Assembly (NCBI RefSeq): GCF_014196115.1
Contig: NZ_JACIDB010000005.1
Location: 124,001-188,000 of the forward strand
Length of the DNA stretch: 64,000 nucleotides
Source: Sphingomonas aquatilis
GTDB lineage: Bacteria; Pseudomonadota; Alphaproteobacteria; Sphingomonadales; Sphingomonadaceae
Direction: 5' to 3'
In this document: piece after piece, positions 19,351 through 28,988 of the stretch
How the letters are laid out: each line of letters begins with the position of its first letter
Numbering within the stretch: the first letter of the stretch is position 1
Program-made: the position numbers and the translations under genes
Notes under the pieces: generated by a model
The model's database searches: none
Told to the model about the DNA's origin: nothing
Seen by the model: only the letters and a program-made list of their open reading frames with translations

Positions 19351-20769
19351 TCAGACTTGCATCTGGTCCGCGATGCGGCCGAGGCTTTCCTCTTTGCCGA
19401 GCAACGCGAGCACGTCGAAAATGCCGGGCGAGGTCTTGCGCCCGGTGAGAGCGGCGCGGAGCGGCTGGGCGACCTGTCCGAGCTTTACGCCCGTGCTGTC
19501 CGCCACCTGCCGTACCGCTGCTTCGATTGTCTCCTGATCCCACTGCTGCACCGCGTCAAGCGCGGCGTGCAGCGCAGCGAGGAGCGCACGGGCGTCGGCG
19601 GTCAGCAGGTCCGAAGCTGCCTGATCCATCGCGAGCGGCCGGACCGCAAACAGGAAAGCGGCGCCGTCGCTCAGTTCGTTGAGATTGGCGGCGCGCGCCT
19701 TCAGCACCGGCATCGCGCGCGTGAGCAGATCGACGTCGGTATAGCCGCCGATCCCGGCGACCAACCCTGCCAGCCGTGCGTCGTCGGCAGCACGGATGTA
19801 ATGGCCGTTGAGGTTTTCGAGCTTCTTCAGATCGAAGCGCGACGGGCTCTTGCCGACCGCATCGAGGTCGAACCATTCGGTCGCCTGTTCGCGGCTGATG
19901 ATCTCGTCGTCGCCATGGCCCCAGCCCAGGCGGAGCAGGTAATTGTCGAAGGCTTCGGGCAGGATGCCGAGTTCGTCACGATACGCTTCGATCCCCACCG
20001 CGCCGTGGCGTTTCGACAGCTTGGCGCCGTCGGTGCCGTGGATCAGCGGGATATGCGCATAGACCGGCTCCGGCCAGCCATTCGCCTTGTAGATCGGCAG
20101 CTGGCGGAAGGCGTTGTTGAGGTGATCGTCGCCGCGGATCACATGCGTCACGCCCATGTCGTGATCGTCGACCACCACCGCCAGCATATAGGTCGGCGTG
20201 CCGTCCGAGCGCAGGAGGATGAGGTCGTCGAGTTCGCTGTTCTGGACCGTCACCGACCCCTGCACTTGGTCGTCGATCGTCGTCGCGCCCTCACGCGGCG
20301 CCTTCAGGCGCACGACGAAAGGCTGGCCGTCCGGCGCGGTCGCGGGATCGGCGTCGCGCCAGGGCGAGCGGATGCGCAGCGGCTGCTTCGCCGCCTGCGC
20401 CGCTTCGCGCTGCGCGGCGATCTCGTCCTGCGTCATGTAGCAGCGATAGGCATGGCCGTTCGCCACCATCTGATGCGCGACCTCGGCATGGCGATCGGCG
20501 CGCGCGAACTGGAAGACGGCGTCGCCGTCCCAGTCGATGCCCAGCCATTGCAGGCCGGCAAGGATCGCGTCGATCGCCGGCTGCGTCGAGCGGGCACGAT
20601 CGGTATCCTCGATCCGCAGCAGGAACGTGCCGCCATGGTGACGCGCGTACAGCCAATTGAACAGCGCGGTGCGCGCGCCGCCGAGGTGCAGATAGCCGGT
20701 GGGCGAGGGGGCGAATCGCGTGACTATTCCCGCGCCGTCGCCCGAACGATTTTCAACTGTTGCGCCCAA
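19351..20769 (-). CDS. gltX: Glutamyl-tRNA synthetase
   Basis: Charges tRNA-Glu, and in many alphaproteobacteria also tRNA-Gln before amidation. The class I signatures are visible: the HIGH-type motif in [14 protein letters not shown], and KLSKRHG as the KMSKS loop. The 472-aa length is normal. The start is uncertain: I used the TTG at 20769, since no ATG or GTG lies in frame nearer the RFAPSPTG motif and none just upstream. This leaves 29 bases to the divergent comEC start, so the promoters must overlap or lie inside coding DNA. gltA follows on the same strand. Confidence 0.95.
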   Translation of the reverse strand: MGATVENRSGDGAGIVTRFAPSPTGYLHLGGARTALFNWLYARHHGGTFLLRIEDTDRARSTQPAIDAILAGLQWLGIDWDGDAVFQFARADRHAEVAHQMVANGHAYRCYMTQDEIAAQREAAQAAKQPLRIRSPWRDADPATAPDGQPFVVRLKAPREGATTIDDQVQGSVTVQNSELDDLILLRSDGTPTYMLAVVVDDHDMGVTHVIRGDDHLNNAFRQLPIYKANGWPEPVYAHIPLIHGTDGAKLSKRHGAVGIEAYRDELGILPEAFDNYLLRLGWGHGDDEIISREQATEWFDLDAVGKSPSRFDLKKLENLNGHYIRAADDARLAGLVAGIGGYTDVDLLTRAMPVLKARAANLNELSDGAAFLFAVRPLAMDQAASDLLTADARALLAALHAALDAVQQWDQETIEAAVRQVADSTGVKLGQVAQPLRAALTGRKTSPGIFDVLALLGKEESLGRIADQMQV

Positions 20770-20798
20770 CCGCGCTTGCTCCCAAAGTTTGAAACCTG

Positions 20799-22970
20799 AT
20801 GGCCAGTCCAGCCGCCGCGGCCTCTAGCACGCGCTCCGTGTGCCTTCAAATGCCCCAGGGGTGGCATCGGTTGCGCGATCGTGTGGAAGCGTGGCTGCAC
20901 GCGGAGCGCGATCGGATTGCTTTATGGGTGCCGGTGGCGTTCGGGGCGGGCGCCGGCGGCTGGTTCCTGTTGCCCGACCCCAACCAGTGGATCGCGGCGA
21001 TGCTGGCGGCACTCGCCATCGCCTGCGCTGCGGCGGCGATCGGCCGGGGCGGGCGGGCGGCGCATAGCGTCGCTGTCGGCGCTGTTCTGATAGCGGCGGG
21101 CGTGGCGACAGCGTGGTGGCGCGCGGAGCAGGTCGCGGCCCCGGTGCTGGCGCGGCCGGTCGTCGCCGTCGTGACCGGCCGAGTGGTCGGAATGGAGGCC
21201 CTCGTCGCGCGCGATCTGGTGCGGCTGACGATCGAGAGCGATCCGGGGTTGGGATTGCCACCGCGGGTGCGGGTCAACCTGGCGACCGACGATGTGCCGA
21301 AGGGGCTGGGCGAGGGCGCGCGGATCCGGCTGCGCGCGCGGTTGATGCCGCCGGCGGCGGCTTCGGTGCCGGGCGCATATGACTTTGCGCGGGCCGCGTG
21401 GTTCGCCGGGATCGGCGCGACCGGTCGAGGGTTCGCGCCGGTGGAGCTGGTGTCGCCCGGCATGCCGGAGGGCAGCCTGCGGCGACGCCTGACCGCGCAT
21501 ATCACTGGTCGGCTGGAGGGGAGCGGGGGCGGCATCGCGGCAGCGCTGGCGACCGGGGACGAGGGGGCGATCAGCGAGCGCGATGCGGAGGCGATGCGGC
21601 GTGCGGGCCTGGCGCATCTGCTGTCGGTCAGCGGGCTGCACATCACCGCGGCGGTGGCGGCGACGATGGTCGTGACGTTGCGGCTGCTCGCGCTGTGGCC
21701 ATGGCTTGCCATTCGCGTCCGGTTGCCGTTGGTCGCGGCGGGGATGGGGGCGTTGGCCGCCATCGGCTATACGTTGCTCACCGGATCCCAGGTTCCCACG
21801 ATCCGATCGTGCGTCGCCGCGCTGCTGGTGCTGGCGGCGCTGGCGATGGGGCGGGAGGCGATGACGCTGCGGCTGGTGGCGGCCGGCGCGATGGTCGTGC
21901 TGGCGGTGCGGCCGGAAGCGCTGGTGGGGCCGAGCTTCCAGCTGTCGTTCGCTGCGATCGTGGCGATCGTCGCGCTGCATGAGCATCCAAGGGTGCGCGG
22001 GTGGTTCGAGCCGCGTGAGGAGGCTCGCGCGCGGCGTCTGTTACGCGGGCTTGGGTCGCTGCTGTTGACGGGCGTGGTGGTGGAGGCGGCGCTGATGCCG
22101 ATCGCGGTCTATCACTTCCACAAGGCGGGCCTGTACGGGGCGGCCGCCAATATCGTCGCCATCCCGCTGACGACGTTCGTCGTCATGCCGCTGGAGGCGG
22201 GGGCGTTGTTGCTGGACACGGTTGGGTTGGGCGGGCCCGTGTGGTGGCTGACCGATGGAGCACTGCGCGGGCTGCTGTGGCTGGCGCATCTCGTCGCGGA
22301 TGCGCCGGGCGCGTCGCTGGCGGTGCCGTCGATGCCGCTGGGGGCGTTTCTGTCGATGATCGCCGGTGGGCTGTGGCTGGCGCTGTGGAGTACGCAAGTT
22401 CGCTGGATCGGCGTGCTGCCGATCGTCGCCGGTGCCGTCTGGGCGGCGCTGACCCCGCCACCCGATCTGCTGGTGACGGGGGACGGGCGGCATATGGCGA
22501 TCCGGCTGGGTGGCCGGCTGGCGCTGCTACGCGACCGCGCCGGGGACTATACGCGGGCGATGCTCGCCGAGAACGGCGGGACCGATGGCGAGCCGTGGCT
22601 GCTCGACGATCTGCCGGAGGCACGGTGCAGCCGCGATGCGTGCGTGGCGGTCCTGCGGGACGGGGGAGGGCAGGCGTTCCGCGTCCTGGCGACCCGCAGC
22701 GGCTACCAACTGGCATGGCGGGATGTGGTCGCGGCCTGCGGGAGGGCGGACGTCGTGGTGAGCGACCGGCGGCTGCCGCGGGCGTGCCGGCCGCGCTGGC
22801 TGCGGCTAGACGCGCCCGTGCTGCGGCGCACCGGCGGCGTCATGCTGACCCTGGCGAGCGGACGTGTGCGGACCGTGACGCAGCCGGGCGATCGGCACCC
22901 GTGGTTGGTGGGAGCCAAGGTCGCCCCGCCCCGGACGGACGATATCCCGACGGCCATGCCTCCACGATGA
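20799..22970 (+). CDS. comEC: ComEC/Rec2-family competence protein
   Basis: Polytopic inner-membrane protein of the family forming the DNA uptake channel in natural transformation. The 723-aa product has an N-terminal extracellular DUF4131-like region (about residues 50-200), then the competence domain with [18 protein letters not shown] and [18 protein letters not shown], and many membrane helices. The C-terminal ~180 residues are soluble; I see no clear HxHxDH metallo-beta-lactamase signature, so the nuclease-like domain is degenerate or a shortened form. No other competence gene lies nearby. Starts at ATG 20799, divergent from gltX. Confidence 0.9.
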   Translation: MASPAAAASSTRSVCLQMPQGWHRLRDRVEAWLHAERDRIALWVPVAFGAGAGGWFLLPDPNQWIAAMLAALAIACAAAAIGRGGRAAHSVAVGAVLIAAGVATAWWRAEQVAAPVLARPVVAVVTGRVVGMEALVARDLVRLTIESDPGLGLPPRVRVNLATDDVPKGLGEGARIRLRARLMPPAAASVPGAYDFARAAWFAGIGATGRGFAPVELVSPGMPEGSLRRRLTAHITGRLEGSGGGIAAALATGDEGAISERDAEAMRRAGLAHLLSVSGLHITAAVAATMVVTLRLLALWPWLAIRVRLPLVAAGMGALAAIGYTLLTGSQVPTIRSCVAALLVLAALAMGREAMTLRLVAAGAMVVLAVRPEALVGPSFQLSFAAIVAIVALHEHPRVRGWFEPREEARARRLLRGLGSLLLTGVVVEAALMPIAVYHFHKAGLYGAAANIVAIPLTTFVVMPLEAGALLLDTVGLGGPVWWLTDGALRGLLWLAHLVADAPGASLAVPSMPLGAFLSMIAGGLWLALWSTQVRWIGVLPIVAGAVWAALTPPPDLLVTGDGRHMAIRLGGRLALLRDRAGDYTRAMLAENGGTDGEPWLLDDLPEARCSRDACVAVLRDGGGQAFRVLATRSGYQLAWRDVVAACGRADVVVSDRRLPRACRPRWLRLDAPVLRRTGGVMLTLASGRVRTVTQPGDRHPWLVGAKVAPPRTDDIPTAMPPR

Positions 22971-23052
22971 CCCCAGCCTGCGCGCTGGTCTCGGTCTGAG
23001 CCTTTGCGACGGGGCGCTGCTTCCCGTAGCGGTATGAGTTCGGGTCAATCCG

Positions 23053-23078
23053 TCATTGCCTCGCTGCGCTCGCAATGA
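23053..23078. repeat. Intergenic inverted repeat TCATTGC/GCAATGA
   Basis: In the 270-base gap between comEC and lexA a perfect 7-base inverted repeat, TCATTGC (23053-23059) and GCAATGA (23072-23078), encloses a CG-rich loop. It has the look of a short dispersed repeat common in GC-rich intergenic DNA, and could also act as a weak terminator for the convergent genes. The rest of the gap shows no gene I can support. Confidence 0.5.
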
Positions 23079-23240
23079 TGCCCCTGTCTAAACATCCCAT
23101 ATTAAAGGACTTTCAACCACGCAATCAGCGGGAAGCCGGGATGCCTTGCCCTCGACGGGAGGCTGAAGGCGCCGTTTGGAAAGTCACAAAAGTCTCACGG
23201 ACGATCGTATGTTGCGGCGCGCCACCACGGCGGAATCGTG

Positions 23241-23933
23241 TCAGTCGTAGCGGCGCAGGATACCCGACAACTTGCCCTGCACGCGGACGTGCGAGGGAAC
23301 GTAGCGCTGCGGTTCGTAGGCGCGATTGGCGGGATCGAGGCGGATCATGGCACCTTCGCGACGGAAATATTTGAGCGTCGCCTCGCTATCCTCGATCAAC
23401 GCAACGACGATCTCGCCATCGCGGGCGATGTCGGTACGGCGGATCAGCGCATAATCGCCGTCGAGAATACCAGCCTCGACCATCGAGTCGCCGGAGACTT
23501 CCAGCGCATAATGTTCGCCGGTGCCGAGCAAGGCCGCGGGGACGGCGAGCATCGAACTGCCTTCGAACGCCTCGATCGGCACGCCGGCGGCGATCCGGCC
23601 GTGCAGCGGGATCTCGACGACGTCGTTCGCGGGCGAGGGGGCGGGACGCACGTTGCCTGCGGCCGGCGGGCTCGGCGGCGCAGCGGGAGCGGGCGTTTCG
23701 GACGCCTTGCGTTCGGAGCGTTCCGGCATGCGCAGCACTTCCAGCGCGCGCGCACGGTTGGGCAGGCGACGGATGAAGTTGCGTTCCTCGAGCGCGCTGA
23801 TCAGGCGGTGGACGCCCGACTTGGACTTGAGGTCGAGCGCGTCCTTCATCTCCTCGAACGACGGCGAGATGCCCGTCTCCTCGAGCCGGTCGTTGATGAA
23901 GCATACAAGCTCGTGCTGCTTGCGCGTGAGCAT
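23241..23933 (-). CDS. lexA: LexA repressor
   Basis: SOS-response repressor that binds DNA as a dimer and cleaves itself when RecA is activated. The 230-aa product has the N-terminal winged helix ([21 protein letters not shown]), a long Pro/Ala linker at about 77-103 and a C-terminal S24 peptidase domain. Cleavage site Ala116-Gly117, catalytic Ser150 (VSGDSM) and Lys188 (EATLKYF) are all present. It is the last gene of the trpG-trpD-trpC-moaC-moeA-lexA series but has its own operator in the 58-base gap behind moeA, so it can be transcribed independently. Confidence 0.97.
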   Translation of the reverse strand: MLTRKQHELVCFINDRLEETGISPSFEEMKDALDLKSKSGVHRLISALEERNFIRRLPNRARALEVLRMPERSERKASETPAPAAPPSPPAAGNVRPAPSPANDVVEIPLHGRIAAGVPIEAFEGSSMLAVPAALLGTGEHYALEVSGDSMVEAGILDGDYALIRRTDIARDGEIVVALIEDSEATLKYFRREGAMIRLDPANRAYEPQRYVPSHVRVQGKLSGILRRYD

Positions 23934-23952
23934 AAGCGGTCCTTCCCCGTCA

Positions 23953-23978
23953 GAACAGACGCGGAACTTCTAGGGAAC
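23953..23978 (-). promoter_or_regulatory. Tandem LexA operator, three GTTC repeats at 11-base spacing
   Basis: On the minus strand, reading towards lexA, the sequence is GTTC-N7-GTTC-N7-GTTC. The complementary GAAC blocks are at 23953-23956, 23964-23967 and 23975-23978. GTTC-N7-GTTC is the established alphaproteobacterial SOS box. The proximal block lies 20 bases before the lexA ATG, which fits autorepression. The three repeats make two overlapping operators. Confidence 0.93.
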
Positions 23979-23991
23979 AATTCGTGGGGCG

Positions 23992-25173
23992 TCAAGCGAT
24001 GACGAGGATTTCCGCCGAGTCGCCCGCGTGCGCGACGGGGGCACCGACCGGCCGGACGATCAGGCAATGCGAGCGCGCCAGCGTCAGCAGCATCGAACTG
24101 TCCTGAATGGTCGAGGCATAGGCGCGGCCGTCGCGCAGCTCGGCGCGCAGATAATCGGTGCGCGGGCCGTTGGCGGGCAGGTCTTCCCCCAGGATCGCCA
24201 TCGTGCTGCGCGGCAGCGGGTTCGCAGCGCCGGACAGGTGCGCGATCAATGGTTTGACGAAGAGCAGGGCGGTGACGAAGGCGGAAACCGGGTTGCCCGG
24301 CAGGCCCAGCACCTGCATCGCGCCGCGCCGTCCCGCCATCATCGGCTTGCCCGGCCGCAGTGCGATCCGCCAGAAATCGATGACGCCGCCCGCCGCCTTC
24401 AGCGCCGGGCGCACGAGATCGTGGTCGCCGACCGACGCGCCCCCGGTGGTGATGAGCAGGTCGGCGTCGACGCGCGCGAACGCATCGCGCAGGCGATCGA
24501 GATCATCGGGCAGGATGCCGAGGTCGATCAGCTCGATCGGCAGGTCGGCGAGCATCGCGGCCAGCATCGCGCGGTTCGATTCGGGCAGCGCGCTCGGGTC
24601 GCCGCCGGCGCCCGGATCGACCAGCTCGTCGCCCGTCGCGCAGATGGCGACGCGCACTCGGCGGTGGACCGCGATCGTGCCGATCCCGCCGGTCGCGGCA
24701 ACGGCGATGCGCGCGGGCGTCAGCCGCTCGCCGCGCGCGATCAGGCGATCACCGGCGTGAAAGTCGAGGCCGCGGCGGCGGGTGTTGCGGCCGAGCGTTG
24801 CCGGGCCTTCGCCGGTGAGGCGGATCGTGGTGCCGGACGCTGCGACCTCTTCCTGCACCATCACCGTGTCGGCGCCGTCGGGCATGGCCGCGCCGGTGAA
24901 GATGCGCGCGGTCTCGCCGGGCCCGACGGTGCCGGCAAAGGGGCGACCGGCGGCGCTTTCGCCGATCAGCGTCCACGGTCCGGGCAGGTCGGCGAAGCGG
25001 ATCGCATAGCCGTCCATCGCCGACAGGTCGGTGGCGGGCTGGGTGCGGCGGGCGGCGATGTCGTCTGCCGCCCAGCGGCCGGCGGCGGCGGCCAGCGGGA
25101 CGGTTTCGGTCCCGACCGGCGGGGCGTGCGCGAAGAGCCGCGCCTGGGCTTCGTCGATCGGGAGCAGCGCCAT
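23992..25173 (-). CDS. moeA: Molybdopterin molybdenumtransferase
   Basis: Inserts molybdenum into adenylylated molybdopterin in molybdenum-cofactor synthesis, cytoplasmic. The 393-aa product shows the MoeA pattern: DLSAMDGYAIR, IFTGAAMPDGADTVM, ICATGDELVDPG and the MoaB-like domain with TTGGASVGDHDLV and LGLPGNPVSAFVTALLFV. It starts four bases after moaC on the minus strand, so the two cofactor genes are co-transcribed. No molybdoenzyme gene is present in this window. Confidence 0.96.
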   Translation of the reverse strand: MALLPIDEAQARLFAHAPPVGTETVPLAAAAGRWAADDIAARRTQPATDLSAMDGYAIRFADLPGPWTLIGESAAGRPFAGTVGPGETARIFTGAAMPDGADTVMVQEEVAASGTTIRLTGEGPATLGRNTRRRGLDFHAGDRLIARGERLTPARIAVAATGGIGTIAVHRRVRVAICATGDELVDPGAGGDPSALPESNRAMLAAMLADLPIELIDLGILPDDLDRLRDAFARVDADLLITTGGASVGDHDLVRPALKAAGGVIDFWRIALRPGKPMMAGRRGAMQVLGLPGNPVSAFVTALLFVKPLIAHLSGAANPLPRSTMAILGEDLPANGPRTDYLRAELRDGRAYASTIQDSSMLLTLARSHCLIVRPVGAPVAHAGDSAEILVIA

Positions 25174-25177
25174 GGCG

Positions 25178-25645
25178 TCAGGCGCGCCAGTCGCCCGACG
25201 CGCCGCCGGCCTTTTCGAGCAGGCGGATGTCCGAGATCGTCATCGCGCGGTCCATCGCCTTCGCCATATCGTAGATGGTGAGCAGCGCGACCGACACGGC
25301 GGTCAGCGCCTCCATCTCGACGCCGGTCTTGCCGTCGGTGGCGGTCAGCGCGGTTGCGGTGATGCCGGCATCGTCCAGCGTCAGGTCAAGCGTGACGCGG
25401 GTGAGGGGCAAGGGGTGGCAGAGCGGGATAAGGTCCGCGGTCTTCTTCGCCGCCATGATCCCGGCGATACGGGCTACGGCGAGCACGTCGCCCTTCTTCG
25501 CGGCGCCGTCGCGGATCGCGGCCAGGGCATCGGGGGCGATCGCGATGCGGCCGGTGGCGACCGCGCGACGCTGTGTCACCGCTTTGTCGCCGACATCGAC
25601 CATATGCGCGGCGCCGTCGGCGTCGAGATGGGTGAGGCGGCTCAC
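25178..25645 (-). CDS. moaC: Cyclic pyranopterin monophosphate synthase
   Basis: Converts 3',8-cyclo-7,8-dihydro-GTP to cyclic pyranopterin monophosphate in molybdenum-cofactor synthesis. The 155-aa length is typical. Conserved segments are [32 protein letters not shown] with the catalytic His region, and [21 protein letters not shown]. Its start overlaps the trpC stop by four bases and moeA follows after four bases. Its partner moaA is not in this window. Confidence 0.97.
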   Translation of the reverse strand: MSRLTHLDADGAAHMVDVGDKAVTQRRAVATGRIAIAPDALAAIRDGAAKKGDVLAVARIAGIMAAKKTADLIPLCHPLPLTRVTLDLTLDDAGITATALTATDGKTGVEMEALTAVSVALLTIYDMAKAMDRAMTISDIRLLEKAGGASGDWRA

Positions 25646-26418
25646 CCGACCAATGCTCGCGTCGCGGCCTCGACATCGTCGGCGCGCATCAGCGCCTCGC
25701 CGATCAGGAAGCAGCGCACGCCGTGCGCCGCCATCGCATCGAGGTCGGCGCGGGTTTCGAGGCCGCTTTCCGCAACGAAGGTGCAGCCCTTTGGCGCCTT
25801 GCCGACCAGCTCGTAGGTGCGGGCGAAGTCGACGGAGAAGTCGTGCAGATTGCGGTTATTGACGCCGATTAGCCGCGACTTGAGGCGGAGCGCGCGCTCC
25901 AGTTCGGATTCGTCATGCACCTCGACCAGCACGTCCATGCCGCAATCGAGCGCCGACGCCTCGATTTCCGCCATCTGATTGTCGTCCAGCGCGGCAACGA
26001 TGATGAGGATGGCATCGGCGCCGATCGAGCGGCTTTCGGTCGCCTGCCAGGGATCGACCATGAAATCCTTGCGGATTACGGGCAGGTCGCAGGCGGCACG
26101 CGCGGCGATCAGATAGTCGTCGCTACCCTGAAACCATTGCTCGTCGGTAAGCACCGACAGGCAGGCTGCGCCACCCGCATGATAGGCGCGCGCATGGGCG
26201 GGCGGATCGAAATCGGCGCGGATCAGCCCCTTGGACGGGCTGGCCTTCTTGATTTCGGCAATGAGCGCATGGCCGGATGTGGCGTCAAGCGCGGCGCGGA
26301 AGCCGCGCGGCTTCGTTACCGCGGCGATGCGCGCGTCGAGATCGGCGAGGCTGATCGTCGCCTTGCGCGCGGCAACCTCTGCGCGCTTGGTTTCGATAAT
26401 GCGGGACAAAATGGTCAT
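25642..26418 (-). CDS. trpC: Indole-3-glycerol phosphate synthase
   Basis: Closes the indole ring in tryptophan synthesis from carboxyphenylamino-deoxyribulose phosphate. The 258-aa monofunctional TIM-barrel protein contains [13 protein letters not shown], the phosphate- and substrate-binding KKASPSKG block, [12 protein letters not shown] and [15 protein letters not shown]. Four-base overlaps join it to trpD upstream and moaC downstream. It is not fused to trpF, and no trpF is present here. Confidence 0.97.
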   Translation of the reverse strand: MTILSRIIETKRAEVAARKATISLADLDARIAAVTKPRGFRAALDATSGHALIAEIKKASPSKGLIRADFDPPAHARAYHAGGAACLSVLTDEQWFQGSDDYLIAARAACDLPVIRKDFMVDPWQATESRSIGADAILIIVAALDDNQMAEIEASALDCGMDVLVEVHDESELERALRLKSRLIGVNNRNLHDFSVDFARTYELVGKAPKGCTFVAESGLETRADLDAMAAHGVRCFLIGEALMRADDVEAATRALVG

Positions 26419-27410
26419 CGGTAGGCGATCCAGCGGTCGAGGAGCGCGGCAGCGCGGCCGGCGTCGAGCGCTTCGGCGGCGGCCTGTGCGCCCGCAGTGA
26501 GATTGGGTGCGTGGCCGGCGACGACAAGTGCCGCCGCCGCATTGAGCAGCACGGCGTCGCGATACGCGCCCGCCTCTCCATCGAGCAGGCGGCGCAGTGC
26601 GGCGGCGTTATAGGCCGGATCGCCGCCGCGGATGGCGGCGAGCGGGTGGCGGGGCAGGCCGGCGTCTTCCGGCGTGATGCGCGATGGCAGCGCCGCGCTG
26701 CCGACGTTCACCGCGAGGCTGGGGCCGGCAGTGGACAGTTCGTCCAGGCCCTCTTCGCCCGAAATCACCGCGGCGCGTGCGGTGCCGAGCTGTTCCAGCG
26801 CCTCGGCATAGAGGCCGGCGTAATCCGGGCGGGCGATGCCGATCAGCTGGTGCGACACGCGCGCCGGATTGGCGAGCGGCCCCATCAGATTGAAGATCGT
26901 GCGCTTGCCGATGCGGCGGCGGATCGGCGTGATCCGCGCCATCGCCGGGTGATGGTTGGCGGCGAAGAGGAAGGCGATGCCGATATCGGCGAGGCTGGCC
27001 TCCGCCGTCGCGCCGGCGATTTCCATATCGAGGCCGAGTGCCTCTAGCGTATCCGCAGCGCCGGCTTTCGAGGAGGCGGCACGGTTGCCGTGCTTGGCGA
27101 CCGGTACGCCGCAGGCCGCGACGACCAGCGCGACGGCGGTCGAGACGTTGAGCGTATGATGGCCGTCGCCGCCCGTGCCGCAGACGTCGATCGCGCCATC
27201 GGGAGCGGCGATCGGGATCAGGCGGGCACGCAGCGCGCGCGCGGCCTCGGCGATTTCGATGCTGGTTTCGCCGCGATCGGACAGAGCCAGCAGGAAGTCG
27301 CCGATCGCCTCTGCCGAGACGCGCGCGTCGAGAATATCGGCAAACGCCTGCGCCGCGCTTTCGCGCGACAGCGGCGTCGATGGATCGGGAAGCAGGACGA
27401 TGCTGGTCAC
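26415..27410 (-). CDS. trpD: Anthranilate phosphoribosyltransferase
   Basis: Transfers the phosphoribosyl group of PRPP to anthranilate in tryptophan synthesis. The 331-aa product shows the PRPP/metal motif [18 protein letters not shown], then [21 protein letters not shown] and [10 protein letters not shown]. It lies between trpG and trpC with four-base overlaps on both sides, a compact translationally coupled order. The N-terminal helices ([10 protein letters not shown]) are the usual small domain. Confidence 0.97.
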   Translation of the reverse strand: MTSIVLLPDPSTPLSRESAAQAFADILDARVSAEAIGDFLLALSDRGETSIEIAEAARALRARLIPIAAPDGAIDVCGTGGDGHHTLNVSTAVALVVAACGVPVAKHGNRAASSKAGAADTLEALGLDMEIAGATAEASLADIGIAFLFAANHHPAMARITPIRRRIGKRTIFNLMGPLANPARVSHQLIGIARPDYAGLYAEALEQLGTARAAVISGEEGLDELSTAGPSLAVNVGSAALPSRITPEDAGLPRHPLAAIRGGDPAYNAAALRRLLDGEAGAYRDAVLLNAAAALVVAGHAPNLTAGAQAAAEALDAGRAAALLDRWIAYR

Positions 27411-27991
27411 GGGCGCCCGCGCACCGGAATGCCGGCGATCGTCAGGAAGTTGGCGAGCATGGCATGGCCGTGTTCGGTCGCGATGCTTTCCGGGTGGAAT
27501 TGCACGCCGTGGATCGGCAGGTTTTCGTGGCGGAAGCCCATGACGATGCCATCCTGGGTGCGCGCGTTGACGACCAGGGGCGACGCCACGTCGTTGACGA
27601 TCAGGCTGTGATAGCGCGTCGCCATGAAGGGCGAGGGCAGCCCTTCGAACAGGCCGGTGCCGTCATGGTCGACCGGGGATGTCTTGCCGTGCATCAGGCC
27701 GCCGCGTTCGACCTTACCACCGAAATGCTGACCGATCGCCTGATGGCCCAGGCACACGCCGAGCAGCGGACGCCCTGCGTCCGCGGCCGCGGCGACGAGA
27801 TCGAGGCTGACGCCCGCCTCGGTCGGGGTGCAGGGGCCGGGCGAGATGAGGAAGGCGCTGGCACCCGACGACAGCGCCTGCCCCGCCGAAATGGCGTCGT
27901 TGCGCACCACCTCGACCTCGCTGCCCAGCTCCATGAGGTAGTGGACGAGGTTCCAGGTGAAGCTGTCGTAATTGTCGACGACGAGGATCAT
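27407..27991 (-). CDS. trpG: Anthranilate/aminodeoxychorismate synthase glutaminase
   Basis: Glutamine amidotransferase subunit that supplies ammonia to TrpE (anthranilate) and possibly PabB (folate). The 194-aa class I glutaminase has the nucleophile in [18 protein letters not shown] and the His-Glu pair in [14 protein letters not shown]. It begins the trpG-trpD-trpC-moaC-moeA series. Its partner trpE is about 1 kb away on the same strand but separated by a plus-strand secreted-protein gene and repeats, so the two must be transcribed apart. Confidence 0.95.
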   Translation of the reverse strand: MILVVDNYDSFTWNLVHYLMELGSEVEVVRNDAISAGQALSSGASAFLISPGPCTPTEAGVSLDLVAAAADAGRPLLGVCLGHQAIGQHFGGKVERGGLMHGKTSPVDHDGTGLFEGLPSPFMATRYHSLIVNDVASPLVVNARTQDGIVMGFRHENLPIHGVQFHPESIATEHGHAMLANFLTIAGIPVRGRP

Positions 27992-28154
27992 GCCGCCGCC
28001 ATAGCCGAAGAGCGCGGGCGTGCAACCTGTCGCACCCTCTTGCGTCGCGGCAATCCTGTAGCAATGTCGGTTCGGTTAGACCCGAAAAACCATGCCACGC
28101 CGGCGGGAGCCATGGCGGCGGCTGCACGTTGAACGACCTGAAGGAGTGCCCGTC

Positions 28155-28586
28155 ATGATCCGCCCGTTGCTGCTCGCCGCCCTCATCGCCCTGCCGGCGG
28201 TCGCCTCCGCGCAGACCACCCCCGCCACCGGGACGGACGGGACGGCGGAGGCGGGCTCGCCGCCGCAGCGGGTGCGCAGCGTGACGCTGGGCGTGGGACA
28301 GAAGTGCCCGCAGAGCACCTCGACCGAAATCGTCGTGTGCTCGACGCTCGACCAGCCCTATCGCATCCCGAAGCAGTTCCGCGACAGCGGGCCGATCCCC
28401 GCGCAGAACCAGGCATGGTCGAACAAGGTCGCGGTGCAGGACCAGATCGGTCGCGCCGCGGCCGGGTTGCCGGATACGTGCTCGCCTGTCGGCACCGGTG
28501 GGCAGAGCGGCTGTGCGCTGATGCAGAACCGGCAGTGGGCGGCGGAACGGCGTGCGCAGCGCGATGCGCAGGCGCAGATTCCCTGA
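28155..28586 (+). CDS. Secreted hypothetical protein (143 aa)
   Basis: Not assigned to a family. The start at ATG 28155 is supported by AAGGAG at 28141-28146. The product has a clear signal peptide (MIRPLLLAALIALPAVASAQ, cleavage about residue 20), a Thr/Gly/Ala linker and a mature domain of about 120 residues. The pattern includes IVVCSTLDQPYRIPKQFRD, with four Cys in the mature region that could form two disulfides. It is probably periplasmic. It sits in the opposite orientation between trpE and trpG, so it splits the tryptophan genes. Upstream in-frame codons to 28092 lack a ribosome-binding site. Confidence 0.75.
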   Translation: MIRPLLLAALIALPAVASAQTTPATGTDGTAEAGSPPQRVRSVTLGVGQKCPQSTSTEIVVCSTLDQPYRIPKQFRDSGPIPAQNQAWSNKVAVQDQIGRAAAGLPDTCSPVGTGGQSGCALMQNRQWAAERRAQRDAQAQIP

Positions 28587-28657
28587 GGCTGGGACTACGA
28601 TCCTAGGACCGATCGACATTCAATCACGCCAAGATACGAAGAGGTGACGATAAGACG

Positions 28658-28790
28658 GTTCGCGCGGAGGCGCGGAGGACGCAGAGGTGTCGCGTTTGCC
28701 GCGCGAGCGGCCTGTCTATCTCGGTCGAGGTCAAGGCGAAGCGCTGCCACGCGCGTGACATCTCTGCGTCCTCCGCGCCTCCGCGCGAAC
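28658..28790. repeat. Intergenic element with perfect 29-base terminal inverted repeats
   Basis: Bases 28658-28686 (starting GTTCGCGCGGAGGCGCGGAG) and 28762-28790 are perfect reverse complements over 29 bases, with a 75-base centre and imperfect pairing continuing inwards. Similar GCGGAGGCGCGGAGGACGCAGAG blocks are familiar as dispersed intergenic repeats in several proteobacteria. It carries no supported ORF and lies in the 400-base gap between the secreted-protein gene and trpE. Transcribed RNA would form a very stable hairpin that could end or stabilise messages. Confidence 0.85.
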
Positions 28791-28870
28791 AAAACTCTTT
28801 TTCTTCGGGTCTCTCCGCTCGTCGAAAAATCCATCACGACGGCGAATGTCGATCGGCCCTAGTTTAGGTC

Positions 28871-28949
28871 GTCACCCCAGCGGAGGCTGGGGTCTCTTGC
28901 GGCTTTCGGCGCGCTGTAACCGGGAGATCCCGGCCTTCGCTGGGATGAC
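28871..28949. repeat. REP-like element with two inverted arms
   Basis: Left arm 28871-28896 (GTCACCCCAGCGGAGGCTGG...) and right arm 28922-28949 (ending GCTGGGATGAC) are imperfect inverted copies of the GTCAYCCCAGCGRAGGCYGGG block, which is widespread between genes in sphingomonads. Each arm also contains an internal hairpin (CCCCAGC...GCTGGGG). It begins 39 bases beyond the trpE stop and may act as a transcription terminator for it. Confidence 0.8.
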
Positions 28950-28988
28950 GGAGTGGCTGACGTTTCGTCGGGGCGCCGTGCCTGGGGC

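Noticed and set aside
19300-20799. Plus-strand frame of about 499 codons opposite gltX
   Set aside because: Opposite a gene with both class I synthetase motifs; translation is Arg/Asp-rich and unstructured.
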